From NCBI RefSeq assembly GCF_032854445.1, contig NW_027018017.1, positions 52,539 to 116,538 on the forward strand: a DNA stretch of 64,000 nt, given 5' to 3'. Of this stretch, positions 51,970 to 63,700 are shown piece by piece (position 1 is the first letter of the stretch; every line of letters begins with the position of its first letter). The translations under genes and the position numbers were made by a program. The notes beneath the pieces were generated by a model. The model did not search any database. It was not told the origin of the DNA and was given only the letters and a program-made list of their open reading frames with translations. The DNA is from Liolophura sinensis (lineage: Eukaryota > Mollusca > Polyplacophora > Chitonida > Chitonidae).

Positions 51970-53540
51970 AGTGCTACTAGTAAGAGGCTAATCCGACGTA
52001 TTTTGTGACGAGAAATCGAATGGTGCAAACCGCGTTGCTCTTCGACCAATACTTTTGGCTGTAGCGACAAATGAATGATCATTTATGTCATATTCACGTG
52101 CTCAGCAACGGCTCTTACTCCATGGAAACCAGGGAAATTTGCAATTTGTCAACAGCTGCCGATGCCTGGCTCAATTCCGCCTCTTTTGGCACCTTATAAA
52201 TGTGGGTCAGTGTTTAGTTGTACTTTTTACAGCAGACTGTATCAAGTACCTTGTGTTTTTTATGTACAAATGGTCTGGTTTTTCTACACGTAGATAAAGA
52301 CATTGAGATTGTCTTGCACTTAGAAGTAAGACAATTGCTGGGTAAGTTAAATGGGCTTAGCCCAAAGATTTCAGGTCTTCTGGGCTACCGAAGGGCACAT
52401 AACTTATAGTCAAAAGTTGAATATAGTAATGACCAGTCGCAATTGTACAGAGTACAGTGTAGCCGATTTCAATTAACAAAAAGACCAGGCATAAATGCAA
52501 AAGTGGAAAAACTGTTCCTGTGCTGCTGGTAAGAGGCTAATCCGACGTATTTTGTGACGAGAAATCGAATGGTGCAAGCCGCGTTGCTCTCCGACCAATA
52601 CTTTTGGCTGTAGTGACAATTGAATGATCATTTATGTCATAATCACGTGCCCAGCAACGGCTCTTACTCCATGGAAACCAGGGAAATTTGCAATTTTTCA
52701 ACAGCTGCCGATGCCTGGCTCAATTCCGCATCTTTTGGCACCTTACTGAAGTGGGTCAGTGTTCAGTTGTACTTTTTACAGCAGACTGTATCAAGTACCT
52801 TGTGTTTTTTATGTACAAATGGTCTGGTTTTTCTACACGTAGATAAAGACATTGAGATTGTCTTGGACTTAGAAGTAAGACAATTGCTGGGTGAGTTAAA
52901 TGGGCTTGGCCCAAAGATTTCAGGCCTTCTGGGCTACCGAAGGGCACATAACTTATAGTCAAAAGTTGAATATAGTAATGACCAGTCGCGATTGTACAGA
53001 GTACAGTGTAGCCGATTTCAATTAACAAAAAGACCAGGCAAAAATGCAAAAGTGGAAAAACTGTTCCAGTGCTACTAGTAAGAGACTAATCCGACGTATT
53101 TTGTGACGAGAAATCGAATGGTGCAATCCGCGTTGCTCTCCGACCAATACTTTTGGCTGTAGCGACAATTGAATGATCATTTATGTCATAATCACGTGCG
53201 TAGCAACGGCTCTTACTCCATGGAAACCAGGGAAATTTGCAATTTTTCGACAGCTGCCGATGCCTGGCTCAATTCCGAATCTTTTGGCACCTTACTAAAG
53301 TGGGTCAGTGTTCAGTTGTACTTTTTACAGCAGACTGTATCAAGTACCTTGTGTTTTTTATGTACAAATGGTGTGGTTTTTCTACACGTAGATAAAGACA
53401 TTGAGATTGTCTTGCACTTAGAAGTAAGGCAATTGCTGGGTGAGTTAAATGGGCTTAGCCCAAAGATTTCAGGTCTTCTGGGCTACCGAAGGGCACATAA
53501 CTTATAGTCAAAAGTTGAATATAGTAAAGACCAGTCGCGA

Positions 53541-53860
53541 TGGTACATAGTTCAGTGTAGCCGATTTCAATTAACAAAATAACCAGGAAAAAATGCAAAA
53601 GTGGAAAAACTGTTCCAGTGCTGCTAGTAAGGAGCTAATCCGACGTATTTTCTGACGAGAAATCGAATGGTGCAAACCGCGTTGCTCTCCGACCAATACT
53701 TTTGGCTGTAGCGACAATTGAATGATCATTGATGACAACATCACGTGCCCAGCAACGGCTCTTATTCCATGGAAACAAGGGAAATTCGCAATTTTTCAAC
53801 AGCTGCCGATGCCTGGCTCAATTCCGCATCTTTTGGCACCTTACTGAATTGGGTAAGTGT
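53541..53860. repeat. Divergent 320-bp tract spanning o end and k start
   Basis: Within block D this is the most divergent stretch. Its changes are tggtacatagttcag, aaaataaccaggaaa, aaggagctaatcc, attttctgacg, gatgacaacatc, cttattcc, aacaagggaaattcgc and gaattgggtaag. The flanking bases are ordinary. The same tract recurs at 55714-56033, 57911-58230, 59558-59877 and 61754-62073. Because it starts in one monomer and ends in the next, it behaves as a conversion or ancestry segment whose borders do not match the phase chosen here. Confidence 0.8.
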
Positions 53861-54165
53861 TCAGTTGTACTTTTTACAGCAGACTGTATCAAGTACCTTG
53901 TGTTTTTCACGTACAAATGGTGTGGTTTTTCTACACGTAGATAAAGACATTGAGATTGTCTTGCACTTAGAAGTAAGGCAATTGCTGGGTGAGTTAAATG
54001 GGCTTAGCCCAAAGATTTCAGGCCTTCTGGGCTACCGAAGGGCACATAACTTATAGTCAAAAGTTGAATATAGTAATGACCAGTCGCGATTGTACAGAGT
54101 ACAGTGTAGCCGATTTCAATTAACAAAAAGACCAGGCAAAAATGCAAAAGTGGAAAAACTGTTCC

Positions 54166-54691
54166 AGTGCTGCTGGTAAGAGGCTAATCCGACGTATTTT
54201 GTGACGAGAAATCGAATGGTGCAAACCGCGTTGCTCTCCGACCAATACTTTTGGCTGTAGCGACAATTGAATGATCATTTATGTCATAATCACGTGCCCA
54301 GCTACGGCTCTTACTCCATGGAAACCAGGGAAATTCGCAATTTTTCAACAGCTGCCGATGCCTGGCTCAATTCCGCATCTTTTGGCACCTTACTGAATTG
54401 GGTAAGTGTTCAGTTGTACTTTTTACAGCAGACTGTATCAAGTACCTTGTGTTTTTCTACACGTAGATAAAGACATTGAGATTGTCTTGGACTTAGAAGT
54501 AAGACAATTGCTGGGAGAGTTAAATGGGCTTGGCCCAAAGATTTCAGGTCTTCTGGGCTACCGAAGGGCACATAACTTATAGTCAAAAGTTGAATATAGT
54601 AATGACCAGTCGCGATTGTACAGAGTACAGTGTAGTCGGTTTCAATTAACAAAAAGACCAGGCAAAAATGCAAAAGTGGAAAAACTGTTCC
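54166..54691. repeat. 526-bp deleted monomer (type m), copy 2
   Basis: The same 23-base loss at about 54450 between gtttttc words, with no other length change. It has the m marks gtgcccagctacgg, ggaaattcgc and gaattgggtaag, and is third in the o-k-m-n tetramer. Confidence 0.9.
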
Positions 54692-55240
54692 AGTGCTACT
54701 AGTAAGAGGCTAATCCGACGTATTTTGTGACGAGAAATCGAATGGTGCAAACCGCGTTGCTCTTCGACCAATACTTTTGGCTGTAGCGACAATTGAATGA
54801 TCATTTATGTCATATTCACGTGCGTAGCAACGGCTCTTACTCCATGGAAACCAGGGAAATTTGCAATTTGTCAACAGCTGCCGATGCCTGGCTCAATTCC
54901 GCATCTTTTGGCACCTTATAAATGTGGGTCAGTGTTTAGTTGTACTTTTTACAGCAGACTGTATCAAGTACCTTGTGTTTTTTATGTACAAATATTCTGG
55001 TTTTTCTACACGTAGATAAAGACATTGAGATTATCTTGGACTTAGAAGTAAGACAATTGCTGGGTGAGTTAAATGGGCTTGGCCCAAAGATTTCAGGCCT
55101 TCTGGGCTACCGAAGGGCACATAACTTATAGTCAAAAGTTGAATATAGTAATGACCAGTCGCGATTGTACAGAGTACAGTGTAGCCGGTTTCAATTAACA
55201 AAAAGACCAGGCAAAAATGCAAAAGTGGAAAAACTGTTCC

Positions 55241-57437
55241 AGTGCTACTAGTAAGAGACTAATCCGACGTATTTTGTGACGAGAAATCGAATGGTGCAAT
55301 CCGCGTTGCTCTCCGACCAATACTTTTGGCTGTAGCGACAATTGAATGATCATTGATGTCATAATCACGTGCGTAGCAACGGCTCTTACTCCATGGAAAC
55401 CAGGGAAATTTGCAATTTTTCGACAGCTGCCGATGCCTGGCTCAATTCCGAATCTTTTGGCACCTTACTGAAGTGGGTCAGTGTTCAGTTGTACTTTTTA
55501 CAGCAGACTGTATCAAGTACCTTGTGTTTTTTATGTACAAATGGTGTGGTTTTTCTACACGTAGATAAAGACATTGAGATTGTCTTGCACTTAGAAGTAA
55601 GGCAATTGCTGGGTGAGTTAAATGGGCTTAGCCCAAAGATTTCAGGTCTTCTGGGCTACCGAAGGGCACATAACTTATAGTCAAAAGTTGAAAATAGTAA
55701 TGACCAGTCGCGATGGTACATAGTTCAGTGTAGCCGATTTCAATTAACAAAATAACCAGGAAAAAATGCAAAAGTGGAAAAACTGTTCCAGTGCTGCTGG
55801 TAAGGAGCTAATCCGACGTATTTTCTGACGAGAAATCGAATGGTGCAAACCGCGTTGCTCTCCGACCAATACTTTTGGCTGTAGCGACAATTGAATGATC
55901 ATTTATGACAACATCACGTGCCCAGCAACGGCTCTTATTCCATGGAAACAAGGGAAATTCGCAATTTTTCAACAGCTGCCGATGCCTGGCTCAATTCCGC
56001 ATCTTTTGGCACCTTACTGAATTGGGTAAGTGTTCAGTTGTACTTTTTACAGCAGACTGTATCAAGTACCTTGTGTTTTTCACGTACAAATGGTGTGGTT
56101 TTTCTACACGTAGATAAAGACATTGAGATTGTCTTGCACTTAGAAGTAAGACAATTGCTGGGTGAGTTAAATGGGCTTAGCCCAAAGATTTTAGGTCTTC
56201 TGGGCTACCGAAGGGCACATAACTTATAGTCAAAAGTTGAATATAGTAATGACCAGTCGCGATTGTACAGAGTACAGTGTAGCCGATTTCAATTAACAAA
56301 AAGACCAGGTAAAAATGCAAAAGTGGAAAAACTGTTCCAGTGCTGCTGGTAAGAGGCTAATCCGACGTATTTTGTGACGAGAAATCGAATGGTGCAAACC
56401 GCGTTGCTCTCCGACCAATACTTTTGGCTGTAGCGACAATTGAATGATCATTTATGTCATAATCACGTGCCCAGCTACGGCTCTTACTCCATGGAAACCA
56501 GGGAAATTCGCAATTTTTCAACAGCTGCCGATGCCTGGCTCAATTCCGCATCTTTTGGCACCTTACTGAATTGGGTAAGTGTTCAGTTGTACTTTTTACA
56601 GCAGACTGTATCAAGTACCTTGTGTTTTTTCACGTACAAATGGTGTGGTTTTCCTACACGTAGATAAAGACATTGAGATTGTCTTGCACTTAGAAGTAAG
56701 GCAATTGCTGGGTGAGTTAAATGGGATTAGCCCAAAGATTTCAGGTCTTCTGGGCTACCGAAGGGCACATAACTTATAGTCAAAAGTTGAATATAGTAAT
56801 GACCAGTCGCGATTGTACAGAGTACAGTGTAGCCGATTTCAATTAACAAAAAGACCAGGCAAAAATGCAAAAGTGGAAAAACTGTTTCAGTGCTGCTGGT
56901 AAGAGGCTAATCCGACGTATTTTGTGACGAGAAATCGAATGGTGCAAACCGCGTTGCTCTTCGACCAATACTTTTGGCTGTAGCGACAATTGAATGATCA
57001 TGTATGTCATATTCACGTGCGTAGCAACGGCTCTTACTCCATGGAAACCAGGGAAATTTGCAATTTGTCAACAGCTGCCGATGCCTGGCTCAATTCCGCA
57101 TCTTTTGGCACCTTATAAATGTGGGTCAGTGTTTAGTTGTACTTTTTACAGCAGACTGTATCAAGTACCTTGTGTTTCTTATGTACAAATGGTCTGGTTT
57201 TTCTACACGTAGATAAAGACATTGAGATTGTCTTGGACTTAGAAGTAAGACAATTGCTGGGTGAGTTAAATGGGCTTGGCCCAAAGATTTCAGGTCTTCT
57301 GGGCTACCGAAGGGCACATAACTTATAGTCAAATGTTAAATATAGTAATGACCAGTCGCGATTGTACAGAGTACAGTGTAGCCGGTTTCAATTAACAAAA
57401 AGACCAGGCAAAAATGCAAAAGTGGAAAAACTGTTCC
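55241..57437. repeat. Block D 4-mer HOR, copy 2 (o-k-m-n, undeleted m)
   Basis: Starts are 55241, 55790, 56339 (550 bp) and 56889. The order is the same as in 53068-55240, but the m monomer keeps the 23 bases lost in the other m units and has one extra T in gtttttt before cacg. The deletion is therefore not fixed in m. Confidence 0.88.
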
Positions 57438-59084
57438 AGTGCTACTAGTAAGAGACTAATCCGACGTATTTTGTGACGAGAAATCGAATGGTGCATTCCG
57501 CGTTGCTCTCCGACCAATACTTTTGGCTGTAGCGACAATTGAATGATCATTTATGTCATAATCACTTGCGTAGCAACGGCTCTTACTCCATGGAAACCAG
57601 GGAAATTTGCAATTTTTCGACAGCTGCCGATGCCTGGCTCAATTCCGAATCTTTTGGCACCTTACTGAAGTGGGTCAGTGTTCAGTTGTACTTTTTACAG
57701 CAGACTGTATCAAGTACCTTGTGTTTTTTATGTACAAATGGTGTGGTTTTTCTACACGTAGATAAAGACATTGAGATTGTCTTGCACTTAGAAGTAAGGC
57801 AATTGCTGGGTGAGTTCAATGGGCTCAGCCCAAAGATTTCAGGTCTTCAGGGCTACCGAAGGGCACATAACTTATAGTCAAAAGTTGAATATAGTAATGA
57901 CCAGTCGCGATGGTACATAGTTCAGTGTAGCCGATTTCAATTAACAAAATAACCAGGAAAAAATGCAAAAGTGGAAAAACTGTTCCAGTGCTGCTGGTAA
58001 GGAGCTAATCCGACGTATTTTCTGACGAGAAATCGAATGGTGCAAACCGCGTTGCTCTCCGACCAATACTTTTGGCTGTAGCGACAATTGAATGATCATT
58101 GATGACAACATCACGTGCCCAGCAACGGCTCTTATTCCATGGAAACAAGGGAAATTCGCAATTTTTCAACAGCTGCCGATGCCTGGCTCAATTACGCATC
58201 TTTTGGCACCTTACTGAATTGGGTAAGTGTTCAGTTGTACTTTTTACAGCAGACTGTATCAAGTACCTTGTGTTTTTCACGTACAAATGGTGTGGTTTTT
58301 CTACACGTAGATAAAGACATTGAGATTGTCTTGCACTTAGAAGTAAGGCAATTGCTGGGTGAGTTAAATGGGCTTAGCCCAAAGATTTCAGGTCTTCTGG
58401 GCTACCGAAGGGCACATAACTTATAGTCAAAAGTTGAATATAGTAATGACCAGTCGCGATTGTACAGAGTACAGTGTAGCCGATTTCAATTAACAAAAAG
58501 ACCAGGTAAAAATGCAAAAGTGGAAAAACTGTTCCAGTGCTGCTGGTAAGAGGCTAATCCGACGTATTTTGTGACGAGAAATCGAATGGTGCAAACCGCG
58601 TTGCTCTTCGACCAATACTTTTGGCTGTAGCGACAATTGAATGATCATTTATGTCATATTCACGTGCGTAGCAACGGCTCTTACTCCATGGAAACCAGGG
58701 AAATTTGCAATTTGTCAACAGCTGCCGATGCCTGGCTCAATTCCGCATCTTTTGGCACCTTATAAATGTGGGTCAGTGTTTAGTTGTACTTTTTACAGCA
58801 GACTGTATCAAGTACCTTGTGTTTTTTATGTACAAATGGTCTGGTTTTTCTACACGTAGATAAAGACATTGAGATTGTCTTGGACTTAGAAGTAAGACAA
58901 TTGCTGGGTGAGTTAAATGGGCTTGGCCCAAAGATTTCAGGCCTTCTGGGCTACCGAAGGGCACATAACTTATAGTCAAATGTTAAATATAGTAATGACC
59001 AGTCGCGATTGTACAGAGTACAGTGTAGCCGGTTTCAATTAACAAAAAGACCAGGCAAAAATGCAAAAGTGGAAAAACTGTTCC
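57438..59084. repeat. Block D 3-mer HOR, copy 1 (o-k-n)
   Basis: Starts are 57438, 57987 and 58536, 1647 bp in all. It has the same types as the preceding tetramers without m. Shared with the next copy are gtgcattccgcg, atcacttgcg, gagttcaatgggctc or a close form, and cttcagggc in o, and caattacgcatc in k. Confidence 0.9.
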
Positions 59085-60731
59085 AGTGCTACTAGTAAGA
59101 GACTAATCCGACGTATTTTGTGACGAGAAATCGAATGGTGCATTCCGCGTTGCTCTCCGACCAATACTTTTGGCTGTAGCGACAATTGAATGATCATTGA
59201 TGTCATAATCACTTGCGTAGCAACGTCTCTTACTCCATGGAAACCAGGGAAATTTGCAATTTTTCGACAGCTGCCGATGCCTGGCTCAATTCCGAATCTT
59301 TTGGCACCTTACTGAAGTGGGTCAGTGTTCAGTTGTACTTTTTACAGCAGACTGTATCAAGTACCTTGTGTTTTTTATGTACAAATGGTGTGGTTTTTCT
59401 ACACGTAGATAAAGACATTGAGATTGTCTTGCACTTAGAAGTAAGGCAATTGCTGGGTGATTTCAATGGGCTCAGCCCAAAGATTTCAGGTCTTCAGGGC
59501 TACCGAAGGGCACATAACTTATAGTCAAAAGTTGAATATAGTAATGACCAGTCGCGATGGTACATAGTTCAGTGTAGCCGATTTCAATTAACAAAATAAC
59601 CAGGAAAAAATGCAAAAGTGGAAAAACTGTTCCAGTGCTGCTGGTAAGGAGCTAATCCGACGTATTTTCTGACGAGAAATCGAATGGTGCAAACCGCGTT
59701 GCTCTCCGACCAATACTTTTGGCTGTAGCGACAATTGAATGATCATTGATGACAACATCACGTGCCCAGCAACGGCTCTTATTCCATGGAAACAAGGGAA
59801 ATTCGCAATTTTTCAACAGCTGCCGATGCCTGGCTCAATTACGCATCTTTTGGCACCTTACTGAATTGGGTAAGTGTTCAGTTGTACTTTTTACAGCAGA
59901 CTGTATCAAGTACCTTGTGTTTTTCACGTACAAATGGTGTGGTTTTTCTACACGTAGATAAAGACATTGAGATTGTCTTGGACTTAGAAGTAAGACAATT
60001 GCTGGGTGAGTTAAATGGGCTTGGCCCAAAGATTTCAGGTCTTCTGGGCTACCGAAGGGCACATAACTTATAGTCAAAAGTTGAATATAGTAATGACCAG
60101 TCGCGATTGTACAGAGTACAGTGTAGTCGGTTTCAATTAACAAAAAGACCAGGCAAAAATGCAAAAGTGGAAAAACTGTTCCAGTGCTACTAGTAAGAGG
60201 CTAATCCGACGTATTTTGTGACGAGAAATCGAATGGTGCAAACCGCGTTGCTCTTCGACCAATACTTTTGGCTGTAGCGACAATTGAATGATCATTTATG
60301 TCATATTCACGTGCGTAGCAACGGCTCTTACTCCATGGAAACCAGGGAAATTTGCAATTTGTCAACAGCTGCCGATGCCTGGCTCAATTCCGCATCTTTT
60401 GGCATCTTATAAATGTGGGTCAGTGTTTAGTTGTACCTTTTACAGCAGACTGTATCAAGTACCTTGTGTTTTTTATGTACAAATGGTCTGGTTTTTCTAC
60501 ACGTAGATAAAGACATTGAGATTGTCTTGCTCTTAGAAGTAAGACAATTGCTGGGTGAGTTAAATGGGCTTAGCCCAAAGATTTCATGTCTTCTGGGCTA
60601 CCGAAGGGCACATAACTTATAGTCAAAAGTTGAATATAGTAATGACCAGTCGCGATTGTACAGAGTACAGTGTAGCCGATTTCAATTAACAAAAAGACCA
60701 GGCAAAAATGCAAAAGTGGAAAAACTGTTCC
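59085..60731. repeat. Block D 3-mer HOR, copy 2 (o-k-n)
   Basis: Starts are 59085, 59634 and 60183. It is colinear with 57438-59084. Private changes are gcaacgtctc and gggtgatttcaatgg in o. The 3' half of k is of another type (ggacttag, ggcttggccc), and n has ggcatcttat, tgtaccttttac and gctcttag. Confidence 0.88.
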
Positions 60732-63700
60732 TGTGCTGCTGGTAAGAGGCTAATCCGACGTATTTTGTGACGAGAAATCGAATGGTGCAAGCCGCGTTGC
60801 TCTCCGACCAATACTTTTGGCTGTAGTGACAATTGAATGATCATTTATGTCATAATCACGTGCCCAGCAACGGCTCTTACTCCATGGAAACCAGGGAAAT
60901 TTGCAATTTGTCAACAGTTGCCGATGCCTGGCTCAATTCCGCATCTTTTGGCACCTTACTAAAGTGGGTCAGTGTTCAGTTGTACTTTTTACAGCAGACT
61001 GTATCAAGTACCTTGTGTTTTTCATGTACAAATGGTGTGGTTTTTCTACACGTAGATAAAGACATTGAGATTGTCTTGGACTTAGAAGTAAGACAATTGC
61101 TGGGTGAGTTAAATGGGCTTGGCCCAAAGATTTCAGGCCTTCTGGGCTACCGAAGGGCACATAACTTATAGTCAAAAGTTGAATATAGTAATGACCAGTC
61201 GCGATTGTACAGAGTACAGTGTAGCCGGTTTCAATTAACAAAAAGACCAGGCAAAAATGCAAAAGTGGAAAAACTGTTCCAGTGCTACTAGTAAGAGGCT
61301 AATCCGACGTATTTTGTGACGAGAAATCGAATGGTGCAATCCGCGTTGCTCTCCGACCAATACTTTTGGCTGTAGCGACAATTGAATGATCATTGATGTC
61401 ATAATTACGTGCCCAGCAACGGCTCTTACTCCATGGAAACCAGGGAAATTTGCAATTTTTCGACAGCTGCCGATGCCTGGCTCAATTCCGAATCTTTTGG
61501 CACCTTACTGAAGTGGGTCAGTGTTCAGTTGTACTTTTTACAGCAGACTGTATCAAGTACCTTGTGTTTTTTATGTACAAATGGTGTGGTTTTTCTACAC
61601 GTAGATAAAGACATTGAGATTGTCTTGCACTTAGAAGTAAGGCAATTGCTGGGTGAGTTAAATGGGCTTAGCCCAAAGATTTCAGGTCTTCTGGGCTACC
61701 GAAGGGCAAATAACTTATAGTCAAAAGTTGAATATAGTAATGACCAGTCGCGATGGTACATAGTTCAGTGTAGCCGATTTCAATTAACAAAATAACCAGG
61801 AAAAAATGCAAAAGTGGAAAAACTGTTCCAGTGCTGCTGGTAAGGAGCTAATCCGACGTATTTTCTGACGAGAAATCGAATGGTGCAAACCGCGTTGCTC
61901 TCCGACCAATACTTTTGGCTGTAGCGACAATTTAATGATCATTGATGACAACATCACGTGCCCAGCAACGGCTCTTATTCCATGGAAACAAGGGAAATTC
62001 GCAATTTTTCAACAGCTGCCGATGCCTGGCTCAATTCCGCATCTTTTGGCACCTTACTGAATTGGGTAAGTGTTCAGTTGTACTTTTTACAGCAGACTGT
62101 ATCAAGTACCTTGTGTTTTTCACGTACAAATGGTGTGGTTTTTCTACACGTAGATAAAGACATTGAGATTGTCTTGGACGTAGAAGTAAGGCATTTGCTG
62201 GGTGAGTTAAATGGGCTTAGCCCAAAGATTTCAGGTCTTCTGGGCTACCGAAGGGCACATAACTTATAGTCAAAAGTTGAATATAGTAATGACCAGTCGC
62301 GATTGTACAGAGTACAGTGTAGCCGATTTCAATTAACAAAAAGACCAGGTAAAAATGCAAAAGTGGAAAAACTGTTCCAGTGCTGCTGGTAAGAGGCTAA
62401 TCCGACGTATTTTGTGACGAGAAATCGAATGGTGCAAACCGCGTTGCTCTCCGACCAATACTTTTGGCTGTAGCGACAATTGAATGATCATTTATGTCAT
62501 AATCACGTGCCCAGCTACGGCTCTTACTCCATGGAAACCAGGGAAATTTGCAATTTTTCAACAGCTGCCGATGCCTGGCTCAATTCCGCATCTTTTGGCA
62601 CCTTACTGAAGTGGGTCAGTGTTCAGTTGTACTTTTTACAGCAGACTGTATCAAGTACCTTGTGTTTTTCTACACGTAGATAAAGACATTGAGATTGTCT
62701 TGCACTTAGAAGTAAGACAATTGCTGGGTGAGTTAAATGGGCTTAGCCCAAAAATTTCAGGTCTTCTGGGCTACCGAAGGGCACATAACTTATAGTCAAA
62801 AGTTGAATATAGTAATGACCAGTCGCGATTGTACAGAGTACAGTGTAGTCGGTTTCAATTAACAAAAAGACCAGGCAAAAATGCAAAAGTGGAAAAACTG
62901 TTCCAGTGCTACTAGTAAGAGGCTAATCCGACGTATTTTGTGACGAGAAATCGAATGGTGCAATCCGCGTTGCTCTCCGACCAATACTTTTGGCTGTAGC
63001 GACAATTTAATGATCATTTATATCATAATCACGTGCGTAGCAACGGCTCTTACTCCATGGAAACCAGGGAAATTTGCAATTTTTCAACATCTGCCGATAC
63101 CTGGCTCAATTCCGAATCTTTTGGCACCTTACTGAAGTGGGTCAGTGTTCAGTTGTACTTTTTACAGCAGACTGTATCAAGTACCTTGTGTTTTTTATGT
63201 GCAAATGGTGTGGTTTTTCTACACGTAGATAAAGACATTGAGATTGTCTTGGACTTAGAAGTAAGACAATTGCTGGGTGAGTTAAATGGGCTTAGCCCAA
63301 AGATTTCAGGTCTTCTGGGCTACCGATGGGCACATAACTTATAGTCAAAAGTTGAATATAGTAATGACCAGTCGCGATTGTATAGAGTACAGTGTAGCCG
63401 GTTTCAATTAACAAAAAGACCAGGCAAAGATGCAAAAGTGGAAAAACTGTTTCAGTGCTACTAGTAAGAGGCTAATCCGACGTATTTTGTGACGAGAAAT
63501 CGAATGGTGCAATCCGCGTTGCTCTCCGACCAATACTTTTGGCTGTAGCGACAATTGAATGATCATTTATGTCATAATCACGTGCCCAGCAACGGCTCTT
63601 ACTCCATGGAAACCAGGGAAATTTGCAATTTTTTAACAGCTGCCGATGCCTGGCTCAATTCCGAATCTTTTGGCACCTTACTGAAGTGGGTCAGTGTTCA

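Larger units (their letters stand above)
48697..53067. repeat. Block D entry segment, eight monomers
   Basis: After four b/M2-like units (48697 to 50345) come n (50893), a deleted m (51442), n (51970) and p (52519). Type n has gctcttcgacc, catattcacg, atttgtcaac and tataaatgtg. Type p has cctgtgctgc and gcaagccgcg and resembles block C type d in its 5' end. The n-m-n-p order is not repeated as a unit elsewhere; this is the irregular edge of block D. Confidence 0.75.
53068..55240. repeat. Block D 4-mer HOR, copy 1 (o-k-m-n)
   Basis: Starts are 53068, 53617, 54166 (526 bp) and 54692, 2173 bp in all. Type o has taagagactaatcc, gcaatccgcg, tttttcgacagc and a 3' end with tacatagttcag and aaaataaccagg. 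Type k has aaggagctaatcc, attttctgacg, gatgacaacatc, cttattccatgg, gaaattcgc and gaattgggtaag. Types m and n follow. Private changes here are gctgctagtaagg and gtaaagaccag. Confidence 0.88.
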
